Positions 1-10,038 are shown, counted from the stretch's first letter. The stretch is DNA of 52,849 nucleotides from an uncultured Granulosicoccaceae bacterium (GCA_938006335.1 CALLMF010000014.1:1-52849), one strand, 5' to 3'. The notes: a model not told the origin generated them from the letters alone. Translations and numbers: made by a program.

Positions 1-54
1 ATCAAGTTCTCCTTTGCTGTGTGCTTGGCGGCTCACAGCAGGGAGTTTCTTGAT
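1..54. repeat. long imperfect inverted repeat at window edge
   Basis: Three nested arm pairs are visible: ATCAAG (1-6) with CTTGAT (49-54), CTCC (9-12) with GGAG (42-45), and GCTGTG (16-21) with CACAGC (34-39). Small internal loops separate them and a 12-nt apical loop closes the structure. No T-run follows on the plus side, and the minus side leaves the window. It could be a terminator or small structured RNA downstream of the barrel-protein gene; the sequence does not decide. Confidence 0.4.
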
Positions 55-102
55 GGACTCCAGCATCTGTCAAATCCCGGAAACGTCAAACTTTGGATGC
101 CT

Positions 103-119
103 CCCCGGCACAGCCGGGG
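103..119. other. GC-rich hairpin downstream of the barrel gene
   Basis: CCCCGG (103-108) and CCGGGG (114-119) form a perfect 6-bp stem with a 5-nt loop. It lies 25 bp beyond the stop codon of the minus-strand barrel gene, so it may help end its transcript, but no T-run follows on either strand. It is therefore not a convincing intrinsic terminator. Confidence 0.35.
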
Positions 120-144
120 GGACTCCCGCTGACGCTAGTGGTCT

Positions 145-771
145 CTAGTAGAAGCCGACCTTGATACCCAGCGACCATCCGGATACCGCAGCAAACGCGT
201 CTTCACCGGAGGCGTAGCGGGTCCAGCCGCCTGACAGGCTGGTGCGTGGCGCCAACCTCACATCCATGCTCACACCGAACGCAAGGCCGGATGACTCGTC
301 ACTTAGTTCCGTGTCGTCGATACGCTGCGTGACACCGGCGGAGCCGAAGCCCATCAGACCGTTCAGTTGAACGGCCCTGCCTAGCGGAATACCGACGCGC
401 ACAAATGCACCGAGCACCCAGGTATCGACGCTGTCGAAGGTGTCGTTCGTGGTGTCGCGCCCGTAGCCGGCATGCACCTCGACACCGAGTCGCCTTGATA
501 GATCAGATCCGGCCCGCACCCGGAAACCCCGCGGTGTCGCCCGGTTCCCGTTGTCGAAGTCGTCATGGCGATCGCCAACCGACAAGGCAAGACCATCAAA
601 TCCAATCCAGCCGGGCAGATGCGGACCGACAAACCCGAGACCGATGGCAGGCCCGATACGTCCCTTGCCACGTGAGCCCCGACGGTCGTGGTCGGCAGCC
701 GCAGGTACGCTCGCCACAGCAAGGCCCAGAGCGAGGGATGCGGCGAGGCAACGCAGAGTTGAAGAGGTCAT
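145..771 (-). CDS. outer-membrane beta-barrel protein, function unknown
   Basis: 208 residues from the ATG at 771. The N-terminus is a typical Sec signal peptide (hydrophobic core LAASLALGLAVA, AAA before DHD). A short basic/glycine stretch follows, then alternating polar and hydrophobic strands typical of a small 8-10 strand barrel (for example the segments around RVGIPLGRAVQLNGLMGF). The protein ends in a phenylalanine-tyrosine pair, the usual C-terminal barrel-insertion signal. A GTG 30 bp upstream is an alternative start, but the ATG puts the signal peptide at the very N-terminus. No enzyme motif is seen; a porin-like or OmpW/OmpA-type structural role is only inference. Confidence 0.7.
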   Translation of the reverse strand: MTSSTLRCLAASLALGLAVASVPAAADHDRRGSRGKGRIGPAIGLGFVGPHLPGWIGFDGLALSVGDRHDDFDNGNRATPRGFRVRAGSDLSRRLGVEVHAGYGRDTTNDTFDSVDTWVLGAFVRVGIPLGRAVQLNGLMGFGSAGVTQRIDDTELSDESSGLAFGVSMDVRLAPRTSLSGGWTRYASGEDAFAAVSGWSLGIKVGFY

Positions 772-880
772 TGAAGCGAGCACGTGTGCAGGAGTTACCA
801 CACAGCGTGCCTGACGTGACCTTAACGCGATCTGAACGGCGCCGGTGACAGCGGCCCAAGATCCACGCGCTGATCGGGGG

Positions 881-1273
881 TCAGTCGCCCTGCTCTACCC
901 GCGCGTCATAATCATCGGCGCTCATCAGATTGTTTATCACGGCTTCAACATCGACATCCGCGAGCTTGAATATCCAGCCCGCCCCATACGGATCGCTGTT
1001 GACCAACTCGGGAGAGTCCGCAAGCGCTGCGTTGGCATCCAGCACACGACCGTCGACCGGCGCGTAGATATCCGACGCCGCCTTGACCGACTCCACCACG
1101 GCGATGCCCGCCTCAGCCTCGACAGACGCATCGATTTCCGGCGTTTCGACAAACACCAGATCGCCCAGTTGTTCCTGTGCGTGGTAACTGATGCCGACGG
1201 TCAAGGTGCCATCGTCTTCGATGCGCACCCATTCGTGGGTCGGGGCAAAGTACAACTCGCCTGGAGTATCCAT
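881..1273 (-). CDS. gcvH: glycine cleavage system H protein
   Basis: 130 residues, full length for the family. GcvH carries the lipoyl arm that shuttles the aminomethyl group between the P, T and L proteins of glycine cleavage. The lipoylation site is Lys64 in the motif ESVKAASDIYAP, and the N-terminal LYFAPTHEWV and GISYHAQEQLGD segments are typical. No gcvT or gcvP is nearby, so this copy stands alone downstream of lnt, 36 bp away. It could serve glycine cleavage encoded elsewhere or lipoate relay (octanoyl/lipoyl transfer through GcvH); the window does not distinguish these. Confidence 0.95.
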   Translation of the reverse strand: MDTPGELYFAPTHEWVRIEDDGTLTVGISYHAQEQLGDLVFVETPEIDASVEAEAGIAVVESVKAASDIYAPVDGRVLDANAALADSPELVNSDPYGAGWIFKLADVDVEAVINNLMSADDYDARVEQGD

Positions 1274-1309
1274 GATCTGATTGTTCGCGAATTTATCGAG
1301 TGGAACGCG

Positions 1310-2848
1310 TTACGCAAGCGTGGAAGCACCGCGTCGGCGCCACACGCTGAGCGCCAACAACATGAGAGACAGTACAAGCACCGGCATGTTGCCGACAATA
1401 ACGTAAGGCGTGGTACCGGTGCGTGGCCGTATCTCTACATCGAGTACGCCCATCACCCCGTGCTCGATCCTGCCGATGACCTGACCGTCGTACTGTATCG
1501 CTGACGAAACGCCGGTGTTGGTGACGCGCACCATCGGTCGACCCATTTCGCGCGCCCGCATGCGCGCTTTCTGCTCATGCTGGTGCGGCGCAGCACTGTC
1601 ACCGAACCAGGCGTCATTGGATACGTTTACCAGCACGCTCGACGCCGGCAGCAAGGGCCGCATTTCTTCGCCGAACACATCCTCATAGCAAATGGACACG
1701 CCGATGCCCTCACCGGCAATCTGCAACGGCACATGAGGCCCGCGCCCCCGCGACAAGTCCGATCCCGGTACGACAATAAAGGCGCTGAATACTTCAAGCA
1801 ATCCACGCAGCGGCAGATATTCGCCAAACGGCACGATGTGTCGCTTGCGGTACATCTGCTTTTCGCCGCCAAGCTGTCGTACCGCGTTGTAGGTCTCTTC
1901 CCCATCGCGATCAAAACCGCCTGCCAGCACGTCGATGCCGCGCGCATCCAACCGCCGAATCACCGGTGCGATGTAATGTTCCACCTGATTGAAGCCGGTG
2001 GGTATGGCAGTCTCCGGCCAGATCACGAGATCAATCGTTTCAGGAAGATCAGTCTCTGTAAGTGCGAGATACTCATCCAGAGAGCGCACCAGACGCTCAC
2101 GGCTGAACTTCATCTCCTGCTGAATATTGGCTTGTGCCAATCTCACGCCGAGTGTTTCAGGCTTTGGCTGCGTAAAGGCGATCTGTGAACTGCCCCAGAT
2201 CGCCGCCGCGATCAAGGCGACAGGCACCGCGGCCAGCAGTCGCGAACCGCGTCGCCTCAGCAATACCACATGCGCTGCCGACAGGGTCATCACGATCATC
2301 AGAAAACCGATGCCGTAAACACCCACCACAGGTGCCAGCGCGCCGAGTGGCTCCATGGTCTGCGCATAACCAAGCAGCAGCCACGGAAATCCTCCCATCA
2401 CCGCGTTACGCAGCAACTCCGCCAAGGACCAGAGTGCAGCGAACAACCACACGTTGCCCAGCCACGCGCGCGGTGTTGACAGACGTGCAAAGAGATACGC
2501 CGTGGCGGCCGTAAACAGCGTCATCACTAGTACGAAAACCACGGTCAGCAAGCCGGCAAAGAACGCAGCAGCACCTCCAAAGATGTGCAGGCTGTGATAC
2601 ACCCAGTGCACTCCGATGCCGAAGTAGCCGACGCCAAACAGCCATCCGAGCCACCCTGATTGGCGTGCGCTACGGCCGTGGATCAGGGCATACAGAACGA
2701 GGATGGATACCGGAGCGAGCAACGTCCAGTCGGTAGGGGCAAAGGCAAACGGCAACGCCATGCCTGCCAGCAACGAGACCATCAGGGCCACGGGCAGATT
2801 GCATAAAGGCACCGGCTGACCCTGCGAGTCGATCCCCCGGCGCGCCAT
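1310..2848 (-). CDS. lnt: apolipoprotein N-acyltransferase
   Basis: 512 residues from the ATG at 2848; a GTG at 2863 would add five. Lnt adds the third acyl chain to the N-terminal cysteine of lipoproteins in the inner membrane. The first half contains several membrane helices. The second half is the periplasmic nitrilase-like domain with the catalytic triad Glu279 (WPETAIP), Lys335 (YRKRHIVPFGEY) and Cys387 (VSICYEDVFG), and a last membrane helix lies near the C-terminus. The gene follows corC by about 40 bp in the conserved miaB-phoH-ybeY-corC-lnt order. The lipoprotein at 19.2-20.7 kb would be a substrate. Confidence 0.95.
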   Translation of the reverse strand: MARRGIDSQGQPVPLCNLPVALMVSLLAGMALPFAFAPTDWTLLAPVSILVLYALIHGRSARQSGWLGWLFGVGYFGIGVHWVYHSLHIFGGAAAFFAGLLTVVFVLVMTLFTAATAYLFARLSTPRAWLGNVWLFAALWSLAELLRNAVMGGFPWLLLGYAQTMEPLGALAPVVGVYGIGFLMIVMTLSAAHVVLLRRRGSRLLAAVPVALIAAAIWGSSQIAFTQPKPETLGVRLAQANIQQEMKFSRERLVRSLDEYLALTETDLPETIDLVIWPETAIPTGFNQVEHYIAPVIRRLDARGIDVLAGGFDRDGEETYNAVRQLGGEKQMYRKRHIVPFGEYLPLRGLLEVFSAFIVVPGSDLSRGRGPHVPLQIAGEGIGVSICYEDVFGEEMRPLLPASSVLVNVSNDAWFGDSAAPHQHEQKARMRAREMGRPMVRVTNTGVSSAIQYDGQVIGRIEHGVMGVLDVEIRPRTGTTPYVIVGNMPVLVLSLMLLALSVWRRRGASTLA

Positions 2849-2890
2849 CAGTGCGGTGCCCACTACCCTGTACTCACTAGCGACAGACCA

Positions 2891-3790
2891 CTAGGTGTGA
2901 GTCACCTGCAGGAGGTGCAAACGGCGCGAGTCGGCAGACAGCACTCTGAACAGACAGTTGCCGATGGTAATGCTCTCGCCAGGTCTCGGCATATGACCGA
3001 TGTGCTGCATGACAAGTCCACCGATCGTGTCGAACTCATCGTCAGCGAAGTCGCTACCAAGCGCCTTGTTGAAGTCGTCGATGGGCGTGAGTGCACGCAC
3101 CGAAAAACGTCCGTCCCCGTGAGCGCGAATATCGACGTCGTCTTCTGAATCGTGCTCGTCGTCAATCTCGCCGACGATTTCCTCGAGCACATCTTCGATG
3201 GTCACCAGGCCGCACACACCACCATATTCATCGAGTACGACGGCCATGTGATTGCGTGCCGTTCGAAACTCCTTCAGCAGCACGTTCACGCGCTTGGACT
3301 CCGGCGTGAAGGTCGCCGGTCGCAGGATATCGTCGATCTTGAAATCGGCATCGCTCTCAGTACCCGCATAACGCAGCATGTCTTTCGCGAGCAGCACACC
3401 GATGACGTGGTCCTTGTCTTCGTTGATCACGGGGAAACGCGAGTGCCCGGACTCGATGATCGTCGGGAGCATCTCGCCGAGGGTCGCATCATGCTCGATC
3501 ACCACCATCTGCCCGCGCGGGATCATGATGTCGCGAACGCGAAGCTCCACCACCTGGAACACGCCCTCGACCATCTGCAGCGTGTCAGCGTCGAAAACCG
3601 CCCTTGCCTGAGCGTCACGCACGAGATCGAGAAGCTCCTCGCGATCGCGCGGCTCCCCCCCGATGGCATGCACCAGCCTGTCCATGATGGAGCGCCCGGA
3701 CGGCGTAGCTCCCGTGTCAGCGCCGTTGCCGGATTGATCGGGACGAGAAGCCGCATTCTGCTGGCTTCGTCCCGTACTGTCGTCACTCAT
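2891..3790 (-). CDS. corC: CorC/HlyC-family CBS-domain protein
   Basis: 299 residues starting at MSDDSTGR. Longer start choices would run deep into ybeY. A low-complexity polar N-terminus (residues 1-35) precedes the conserved core MDRLVHAIGG. Two CBS domains follow (about 75-190), containing VRDIMIPRGQMV and FRTARNHMAVVLDEYGGV, then the C-terminal CorC/HlyC transporter-associated domain. The family is linked to Mg/Co efflux and often partners CNNM-type membrane proteins, but this protein lacks membrane helices and is probably cytoplasmic. Its start overlaps the ybeY stop by 8 bp, which suggests coupled translation. Confidence 0.92.
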   Translation of the reverse strand: MSDDSTGRSQQNAASRPDQSGNGADTGATPSGRSIMDRLVHAIGGEPRDREELLDLVRDAQARAVFDADTLQMVEGVFQVVELRVRDIMIPRGQMVVIEHDATLGEMLPTIIESGHSRFPVINEDKDHVIGVLLAKDMLRYAGTESDADFKIDDILRPATFTPESKRVNVLLKEFRTARNHMAVVLDEYGGVCGLVTIEDVLEEIVGEIDDEHDSEDDVDIRAHGDGRFSVRALTPIDDFNKALGSDFADDEFDTIGGLVMQHIGHMPRPGESITIGNCLFRVLSADSRRLHLLQVTHT

Positions 3791-4322
3791 CGAGCTCTCG
3801 TGCTGCCCCGCGGTAAGGATCCGGGATGCCTGCTGCGGATAGTAGCTGAATTTCCAGTGACTCCATACGCTCGGCAGTATCGTCGTCGATGTGGTCGTAG
3901 CCAAGCAGGTGCAAAGTGCCGTGAACGAGCATATGCGCCCAGTGGTGCTCGGGTTCCTTGCCCTGTTGCGCGGCCTCTCGGTTCACCACACTTGGGCACA
4001 GGACCAGATCGCCAAGCGTCAGGATTCCGTCAAGCGGCGGCAGTTCAGAGGGGAAGCTCAGCACGTTGGTCGGCTTATCGGCACCCCGGTACTCTCGATT
4101 GAGCGTTTGACTGCTCTTGTCATCCGTCAGATGGACCGACACGGAACATTGGGCAAGCGTTGCATCATCGAGCAGTGCACCGCCACGGCGCACGTCTTCG
4201 TCGCGCAGTACACGCCCGATCCATTGCTGTACGAAAGGTGCGTCCGGAAACCCGACTGCGTCAGGCGGGTCGATGTCACTGGAGAGCTCGGCGACAACGC
4301 GCAGCCCCATGGATTCGCTCAC
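3783..4322 (-). CDS. ybeY: endoribonuclease YbeY, rRNA maturation factor
   Basis: 179 residues, slightly longer than the E. coli protein. The metal-binding motif HGTLHLLGYDH is intact (His134, His138, His144), preceded by the conserved substrate-groove segment ADKPTNVLSFP. YbeY is a zinc-dependent RNase acting in 16S rRNA 3'-end processing and ribosome quality control. The gene begins 6 bp after phoH and overlaps corC at its 3' end, in the order conserved across gammaproteobacteria. Confidence 0.96.
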   Translation of the reverse strand: MSESMGLRVVAELSSDIDPPDAVGFPDAPFVQQWIGRVLRDEDVRRGGALLDDATLAQCSVSVHLTDDKSSQTLNREYRGADKPTNVLSFPSELPPLDGILTLGDLVLCPSVVNREAAQQGKEPEHHWAHMLVHGTLHLLGYDHIDDDTAERMESLEIQLLSAAGIPDPYRGAARELDE

Positions 4323-4328
4323 GCCGAA

Positions 4329-5336
4329 TCAGCGGCTGTCCGCTTCATCGGCCTCGATACGGTCGTAGGCAGCGACAATCCGTTGCACAAGTGGATGGCG
4401 AACGACATCCGATGCCGTGAAACGACAGAAGCCCACACCATCAACACCCTCAAGCACGCCTTGCACGTGTTTCAGGCCGCTCAGTTGGTGCCGCGGTAGA
4501 TCGACCTGGGAGGTGTCACCCGTGACGACCGCGGACGAACCGAAACCGATACGCGTCAGGAACATCTTCATCTGCTCCACGGTGGTGTTCTGGGCCTCGT
4601 CCATGATCACGAAGGAGTGATTGAGGGTACGCCCGCGCATGTAGGCGAGCGGCGCAATCTCGATGACATTGCGCTCCACCAGTTTGCTGACACGCTCGAT
4701 ACCAAGGAACTCGTACAGCGCATCGTAGATCGGCCGCAGATAGGGGTCGACCTTCTGCATCATGTCACCAGGCAGAAAACCAAGACGCTCACCGGCTTCC
4801 ACCGCTGGGCGCACCAGCACGAGTCTCTGCACCCTGTCCGCCTCGAGCGCTTCCACTGCACACGCCACGGCGAGGAAGGTCTTGCCCGTACCCGCAGGAC
4901 CGATACCAAAGGTCAGATCGCGGTCCTTGACCGACGCCACGTACTCGCTTTGACGCTGGCCGCGACACTGTATGGTGACGCGCCGCGTCTTGATGATCTG
5001 ATCATTGCGGGGTGACGCGGATGAAGGATCGCCGGTGGTCGCATCGGCACGGTGCTGAATGTCGTCCAAGCCGGATTCCTGCAAGGCGAGGTGAATGGTA
5101 TCGGGCGCCAGCGCAGACTCGGCGGTCTGCGCATACAGATGTTCAAGCAGATGGCTCGCACGCCTGGCAGCCTCGGGCTCCCCATGGATACTGAACTGGT
5201 TGCCACGGTGGCTGATGTCCACGCCAAGCCGGGAGGCAATCAGTTTGAGGTGCTCATCAAACTGACCACACAGATTGGCAAGACGGGCATTGTCGGCAGG
5301 TTCTGCGACGTACTCGATCGAAGAGGTGTCACTCAC
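4329..5336 (-). CDS. phoH: PhoH-like ATPase
   Basis: 335 residues. A KH-like/N-terminal region (about 1-110) is followed by the PhoH P-loop ATPase domain with Walker A GPAGTGKT (146-153) and Walker B-type [11 protein letters not shown], plus the arginine-rich segment SRTRIG-like [18 protein letters not shown]. The exact role is not settled, but association with YbeY and RNA metabolism is general in bacteria. The start ATG overlaps the miaB stop by 4 bp, indicating translational coupling. Confidence 0.93.
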   Translation of the reverse strand: MSDTSSIEYVAEPADNARLANLCGQFDEHLKLIASRLGVDISHRGNQFSIHGEPEAARRASHLLEHLYAQTAESALAPDTIHLALQESGLDDIQHRADATTGDPSSASPRNDQIIKTRRVTIQCRGQRQSEYVASVKDRDLTFGIGPAGTGKTFLAVACAVEALEADRVQRLVLVRPAVEAGERLGFLPGDMMQKVDPYLRPIYDALYEFLGIERVSKLVERNVIEIAPLAYMRGRTLNHSFVIMDEAQNTTVEQMKMFLTRIGFGSSAVVTGDTSQVDLPRHQLSGLKHVQGVLEGVDGVGFCRFTASDVVRHPLVQRIVAAYDRIEADEADSR

Positions 5337-6697
5337 GATTGTGTTTTTGCTTCTGCATGCAGCAGCTCTGCACGCAGGGAGTTGGGCAGCGCTTCGGTGA
5401 CCCGGACTGTGGCGAAACCACCGATCAGGGAAGCATCACCGGCAAAGTTGACCACACGGTTGTTCTCGGTTCGGCCGCTCATTTCAGCCGGATTCTTGCG
5501 CGAGGGGCGATCAACCAGCACACGCACTTCCGTACCGACCATGGCCTCGCTGATAGCGGCCGCCTGACGCGTGATCGTCGCCTGAAGATGGGCCAGGCGC
5601 TGCTTCTTCACCTCCATCGGCGTGTCATCGACGAGTGAGGCCGCTGGGGTGCCTGGCCGCGCACTGTAGATGAAGCTGAACGAGTGATCGAAACCCACGG
5701 TCTCGATCAGGTCCATGGTCGCCTGAAAGTCGGCATCGGTTTCACCCGGGAAACCGACGATGAAATCGGACGACAGCGTCAGTGTCGGATCTGCCGCCAT
5801 CAGTTTGCGAATCTTCGCCTTGTACTCGATCGCGGTATGACCACGCTTCATCGCAGCAAGAATCCTGTCCGAGCCACTTTGCACCGGAAGATGCAAAAAG
5901 CTCACAAGCTCCGGGACCTCACGATGAGCCTCGATCAATGCGTCACTGAACTCCACCGGATGTGAGGTCGTGTAGCGGATACGCTCAACACCGTCGATAG
6001 CGGCAACGCATCGGATCAGGAACGCAAGATCCGCGACACCGTCGCCTTCTCCGGTCGGACCTCGATAGGCATTGACGTTCTGACCCAGCAGATGGATTTC
6101 GCGCACGCCCTGCTCCGCCAGTGCCATGCACTCATCGAGCACATCGTCGAGTGGCCGGCTGAGTTCCTCACCACGGGTGTAGGGCACGACACAGAAACTG
6201 CAGTACTTGCTGCAGCCTTCGATGATGGAGACAAATGCGGTCGGCCCATCCGCCTTGGGCTCCGGTAGACGGTCGAACTTCTCGATCTCGGGGAAGCTTA
6301 TGTCCACCACCGGCAGCTGCCGGCGCTCGTTCTCTGCAACGAGATCGGGCAAGCGGTGCAGCGTCTGCGGTCCGAACACCACATCGACGTACGGGGCGCG
6401 CTGCTGAATGGCCTCACCCTCCTGACTGGCCACACAGCCTCCCACGCCGATCACGACCGGCTTGCCGCCACTCGATTCACGCGCCTCCTTGAGAGGGCGC
6501 CAGCGCCCGAGTTCCGAGAAGACCTTTTCCTGGGCCTTCTCGCGAATGGAACAAGTGTTCAGGAGCAGGATGTCGGCCTCGGCAGGATCGTTGGTGGGCT
6601 CCACCGGGCCTGCGTCAGCGAGCACGTCCAGCATCTTGGCCGAGTCGTACTCGTTCATCTGACAACCGTGGGTCTTGATGAAAACTTTTCGCGTCAT
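5333..6697 (-). CDS. miaB: tRNA-2-methylthio-N6-dimethylallyladenosine synthase
   Basis: 454 residues from the ATG at 6697; the open frame extends 44 codons further upstream but without family similarity. MiaB methylthiolates i6A37 of tRNAs. Visible are the MTTase N-terminal domain with cysteines 12, 49 and the GGCVASQ cysteine, the radical-SAM motif CSKYCSFC with CxxxCxxC spacing, and a C-terminal TRAM domain. It heads the miaB-phoH-ybeY-corC-lnt string and is divergent from cysD, sharing a 210-bp intergenic region with it. Confidence 0.96.
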   Translation of the reverse strand: MTRKVFIKTHGCQMNEYDSAKMLDVLADAGPVEPTNDPAEADILLLNTCSIREKAQEKVFSELGRWRPLKEARESSGGKPVVIGVGGCVASQEGEAIQQRAPYVDVVFGPQTLHRLPDLVAENERRQLPVVDISFPEIEKFDRLPEPKADGPTAFVSIIEGCSKYCSFCVVPYTRGEELSRPLDDVLDECMALAEQGVREIHLLGQNVNAYRGPTGEGDGVADLAFLIRCVAAIDGVERIRYTTSHPVEFSDALIEAHREVPELVSFLHLPVQSGSDRILAAMKRGHTAIEYKAKIRKLMAADPTLTLSSDFIVGFPGETDADFQATMDLIETVGFDHSFSFIYSARPGTPAASLVDDTPMEVKKQRLAHLQATITRQAAAISEAMVGTEVRVLVDRPSRKNPAEMSGRTENNRVVNFAGDASLIGGFATVRVTEALPNSLRAELLHAEAKTQS

Positions 6698-6810
6698 CTG
6701 AGCGGGGGCAGGGTTCCTGCAAGGCTTGTTCAAGCCGCCAGAGTACACCGCCGGACCGTTCAGGAGCGGGTTTCCCGCGCACTCGCGCAGCGACACACCT
6801 TCCCTGGTGT

Positions 6811-6898
6811 GACAAATCGCACAGACCAATAAAAAGTTTTATTAGAAATTAAACTTTTATTTTTCTGGTGCGATAAACTTTTTTGCATCTGTCCGGAG
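6811..6898. promoter_or_regulatory. A+T-rich dyad and TAAACTTTT repeats before cysD
   Basis: This short A+T island sits in otherwise GC-rich sequence. An outer inverted repeat TCGCAC (6817-6822) / GTGCGA (6868-6873) encloses a perfect 7-bp palindrome AATAAAA (6828-6834) / TTTTATT (6837-6843). A ten-base element occurs three times: TAAAACTTTT on the minus strand (6832-6841), TTAAACTTTT (6849-6858) and ATAAACTTTT (6873-6882). The two plus copies lie 24 bp apart. The cysD ribosome-binding site GGAG is at 6895-6898, nine bases before its GTG. The arrangement looks like an operator region for miaB/cysD divergent control. The protein bound is unknown; the HTH/AT-hook part of CysD itself is a candidate. 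Confidence 0.5.
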
Positions 6899-6907
6899 CA
6901 AGCTCGC

Positions 6908-8080
6908 GTGTCCCAGTCCGTCGAAGAACTCAATCAACTCCGCCGCCAGGCCGTCGAATTGCGCCTGGCAGGCACCACGGTCAAGGACACCGCTGCGCGC
7001 ACCGGCCTCAGTGCCCCGACCATCACTGCTGCCACCAAGGCCTACCGACAGGGCGGCTGGGACGCAGTACCCGTCGGCCCCCGTGGCAGACCGAAGGGCT
7101 CGACCAACACGACCGCCCCGGCTCCCGCCATCGCCGCCTCGCAACCACTTCCGGAGATTCCCGAATTGACGATTGATCCCGCCCGACGCACTCACCTCGA
7201 ACGCCTTGAGGCGGAGAGCCTGCACATCATGCGCGAGGTGGTGGCCGAGGCAGACAAGCCCGTCATGCTGTACTCCGTCGGCAAGGACAGCGCCGTCATG
7301 CTGCACCTGGCGCGCAAGGCCTTCTATCCAGCGCCCCCGCCGTTCCCGTTGCTGCACGTCGACACCACCTGGAAGTTCCGTGCGATGTACGAGTTCCGCG
7401 ACACCATCGTCGAGGACTACGGGCTTGAACTGATCCGACACGTCAACCCGGATGGCATCCGCCAGGGCGTCAACCCGTTCACGCACGGATCCGCCCTGCA
7501 CACCGACATCATGAAGACCGAGGGTCTGAAGCAGGCGCTCAACGAGCATGGATTCGACATCGCCTTTGGTGGCGCCCGTCGCGACGAGGAAAAGTCACGC
7601 GCCAAGGAGCGCGTCTTCAGTTTCCGCACCGCTGAACACCGTTGGGAACCCAAGGCACAACGCCCGGAACTCTGGAATCTCTACAACGCGCGCAAGCGCC
7701 GTGGCGAATCGATCCGGGTGTTCCCGATTTCCAACTGGACCGAGCTCGACATCTGGCAGTACATCCACAAGGAGAACATACCGATCGTGCCGCTCTACTA
7801 CTCCGCCAAGCGACCCATCGTGCATCGCGACGGCACCATGATCATGGTGGACGACGACCGCATGCCGTTGAATCCCGGCGAAGTACCGGAAATGCGCAGC
7901 GTGCGTTTTCGCACGCTCGGTTGCTACCCGCTCACGGGCGCGGTGGATTCCACAGCAACCACGCTTCCAGAAATCATTCAGGAAATGCTCCTGGCCCGCA
8001 CCAGCGAGCGACAGGGCCGCATGATCGACCACGACGCGGCCGCTTCGATGGAGAAGAAAAAGCAAGAGGGATACTTCTGA
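6908..8080 (+). CDS. cysD: CysD (ATP sulfurylase small subunit) with N-terminal HTH and AT-hook-like motif
   Basis: 390 residues; usual CysD is about 300. Residues about 96-390 are a normal catalytic subunit: [14 protein letters not shown]-loop [10 protein letters not shown] (123-132), [13 protein letters not shown], and the C-terminal GRMIDHD. It adenylates sulfate to APS with CysN. Residues about 8-52 form a homeodomain-like helix-turn-helix of the kind seen in IS630-type transposases ([14 protein letters not shown], then SAPTIT and KAYRQGGW). An AT-hook-like core RGRP at 59-62 and a Ser/Thr/Ala/Pro linker to about residue 85 follow. The start is GTG with a clear GGAG nine bases upstream. 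No methionine lies between the HTH and the enzyme, so the fusion is not a start-site artefact. It overlaps cysNC by one base. Confidence 0.93.
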   Translation: MSQSVEELNQLRRQAVELRLAGTTVKDTAARTGLSAPTITAATKAYRQGGWDAVPVGPRGRPKGSTNTTAPAPAIAASQPLPEIPELTIDPARRTHLERLEAESLHIMREVVAEADKPVMLYSVGKDSAVMLHLARKAFYPAPPPFPLLHVDTTWKFRAMYEFRDTIVEDYGLELIRHVNPDGIRQGVNPFTHGSALHTDIMKTEGLKQALNEHGFDIAFGGARRDEEKSRAKERVFSFRTAEHRWEPKAQRPELWNLYNARKRRGESIRVFPISNWTELDIWQYIHKENIPIVPLYYSAKRPIVHRDGTMIMVDDDRMPLNPGEVPEMRSVRFRTLGCYPLTGAVDSTATTLPEIIQEMLLARTSERQGRMIDHDAAASMEKKKQEGYF

Positions 8081-10038
8081 TGAGTGCCAATATCACCACC
8101 CCGACCACCGGCGGCATGCAAGACGAATCCGACCGCCTGATCGCTGGCGACATCGATGCCTACCTCGAGCGCCACGAGCACAAGAGTCTGCTGCGCTTCA
8201 TTACCTGCGGCAGCGTGGATGATGGCAAGAGCACGCTGATCGGTCGGCTGCTGTACGAATCCAAGGTACTGTTTGAAGATCAGCTCGATACCGTGGCTGC
8301 CGAGTCCAAGAAGTTCGGCACTCAAGGCGGCAACATAGACTTCGCTCTGCTTGTGGATGGGCTGTCTGCCGAGCGCGAGCAAGGCATTACCATCGATGTT
8401 GCATACCGCTTCTTCTCGACGGACCGGCGCAAGTTCATCGTGGCCGATACCCCGGGACACGAACAGTACACACGCAACATGGTTACCGGCGCATCCAGCG
8501 CCGATGCCGCAGTCATCCTGTGTGATGCGCGTGCAGGGCTGCTGACCCAAACCCGTCGACACAGCTATCTGGTTTCCTTGCTGGGTATACGCCACGTCGT
8601 ACTTGCGGTAAACAAGATGGACCTGATGCGCTGGGACGAGTCCGTCTTCGACGCCATCTGCGAGGAGTACCGCGAGTTCGCACAAGGGCTGGGTATCGAA
8701 AGCATCACCGCCATTCCGATGTCAGCACTGGAAGGCGACAACGTGACCACTCCGTCGACCAACATGCCCTGGTACCGAGGCACCACCCTGCTCGGCTTGC
8801 TCGAGACGCTCAAGGTGGAAGACGAGGCAGCTCTCGAAGCGCCGTTTCGCATGCCCGTGCAGTGGGTCAATCGACCGAACCTCGATTTTCGAGGCTACGC
8901 CGGAACCATCAGCGCTGGCTCGGTCAAGCCGGGCGACGCCATACGAGTACAACCCTCGGGGCGAACCAGCACCATCGCGCGCATCGTCACAATGGATGGC
9001 GACAAGGAAGAAGCAATCGCAGGCGACGCGGTTACGCTGACCCTCGCTGATGAAATCGACGCCTCACGTGGTGATGTGATCTCGACCAGCGAAGAGCCTG
9101 CAGGTTCCGCTGATCAATTCGAGACCACGATTGTCTGGATGCACGAAGAGCCGATGCTTGCAGGAAGACCCTACTTGCTCAAGCTCGGAACACAAACGGT
9201 CACAGCGACCGTCACGTCCATCCGGCACGAAGTCAACGTCAACACGCTCGAAGAAGCGGCTGCACGCCAACTGGAACTCAACTCGATTGGTGTGTGCAAT
9301 ATCAAGACAGACCGCGTCATTCCATTTGAAGCGTATGCAGACAACAAGGGCCTCGGTGGCTTCATCCTGATTGATCGTTTGACGAACGCCACCGTGGGTG
9401 CTGGCATGTTGCACTTTGCACTGCGCCGTGCAGACAACATCCACATGCAGGCGGTCGATGTCGCAAAGCCTGTCAGGGCCGCGATGAAGAACCAGAAACC
9501 CTGTGTGGTCTGGTTCACCGGCCTCTCGGGTGCCGGCAAGTCGACCATCGCCAACATCGTGGAGAAGAAGTTGGCGGCGCTCGGTCACCATACGTATCTG
9601 CTCGATGGCGACAACGTGCGTCACGGCCTCAACAAGGACCTTGGCTTCACGGATGCCGACCGCGTCGAAAACATCCGGCGTATCGGCGAGGTTGCCGGAC
9701 TCATGGTCGACTCGGGCCTGATCGTCCTGACCGCCTTCATCTCGCCATTCCGCTCGGAACGTGCACTGGCACGCTCGCTCGTCGCAGAAGGTGAATTCAT
9801 CGAGACCTATGTCGAGACACCACTGAGCGTAGCTGAAGAGCGCGATCCCAAGGGCCTGTACAAGAAGGCACGACGCGGTGAGCTCAAGAACTTCACCGGT
9901 ATCGATTCACCCTACGAAGCTCCGGAATCACCAGAGATTCTGGTCGACACCGGCGCCATGAGTGCCGAGCAGGCAGCTGAGCGCGTCGTTGCCGAGCTGC
10001 GCAAGGCCGGCATGCTTGAAGGGCCTGAGCTCGACTAG
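8080..10038 (+). CDS. cysNC: bifunctional sulfate adenylyltransferase large subunit / APS kinase
   Basis: 652 residues from the ATG that shares one base with the cysD stop (TGATG), with AGAGGG as ribosome-binding site. Residues about 35-460 are the EF-Tu-like GTPase Cys[10 protein letters not shown] (44-52), [12 protein letters not shown], and NKMDLM. Residues about 470-652 are APS kinase CysC, with the P-loop GLSGAGKST beginning at residue 481, [15 protein letters not shown], and the FISPFRSER lid. The pair therefore makes PAPS from sulfate in two steps. No PAPS reductase or sulfite reductase gene is in the window. A hairpin terminator follows. Confidence 0.97.
   Translation: MSANITTPTTGGMQDESDRLIAGDIDAYLERHEHKSLLRFITCGSVDDGKSTLIGRLLYESKVLFEDQLDTVAAESKKFGTQGGNIDFALLVDGLSAEREQGITIDVAYRFFSTDRRKFIVADTPGHEQYTRNMVTGASSADAAVILCDARAGLLTQTRRHSYLVSLLGIRHVVLAVNKMDLMRWDESVFDAICEEYREFAQGLGIESITAIPMSALEGDNVTTPSTNMPWYRGTTLLGLLETLKVEDEAALEAPFRMPVQWVNRPNLDFRGYAGTISAGSVKPGDAIRVQPSGRTSTIARIVTMDGDKEEAIAGDAVTLTLADEIDASRGDVISTSEEPAGSADQFETTIVWMHEEPMLAGRPYLLKLGTQTVTATVTSIRHEVNVNTLEEAAARQLELNSIGVCNIKTDRVIPFEAYADNKGLGGFILIDRLTNATVGAGMLHFALRRADNIHMQAVDVAKPVRAAMKNQKPCVVWFTGLSGAGKSTIANIVEKKLAALGHHTYLLDGDNVRHGLNKDLGFTDADRVENIRRIGEVAGLMVDSGLIVLTAFISPFRSERALARSLVAEGEFIETYVETPLSVAEERDPKGLYKKARRGELKNFTGIDSPYEAPESPEILVDTGAMSAEQAAERVVAELRKAGMLEGPELD

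Noticed and set aside
6908..7190. Transposase remnant fused by chance to cysD
   Set aside because: Only the HTH resembles IS630 transposases. There is no DDE catalytic segment, terminal repeat or frame damage, and the ribosome-binding site serves the HTH start.
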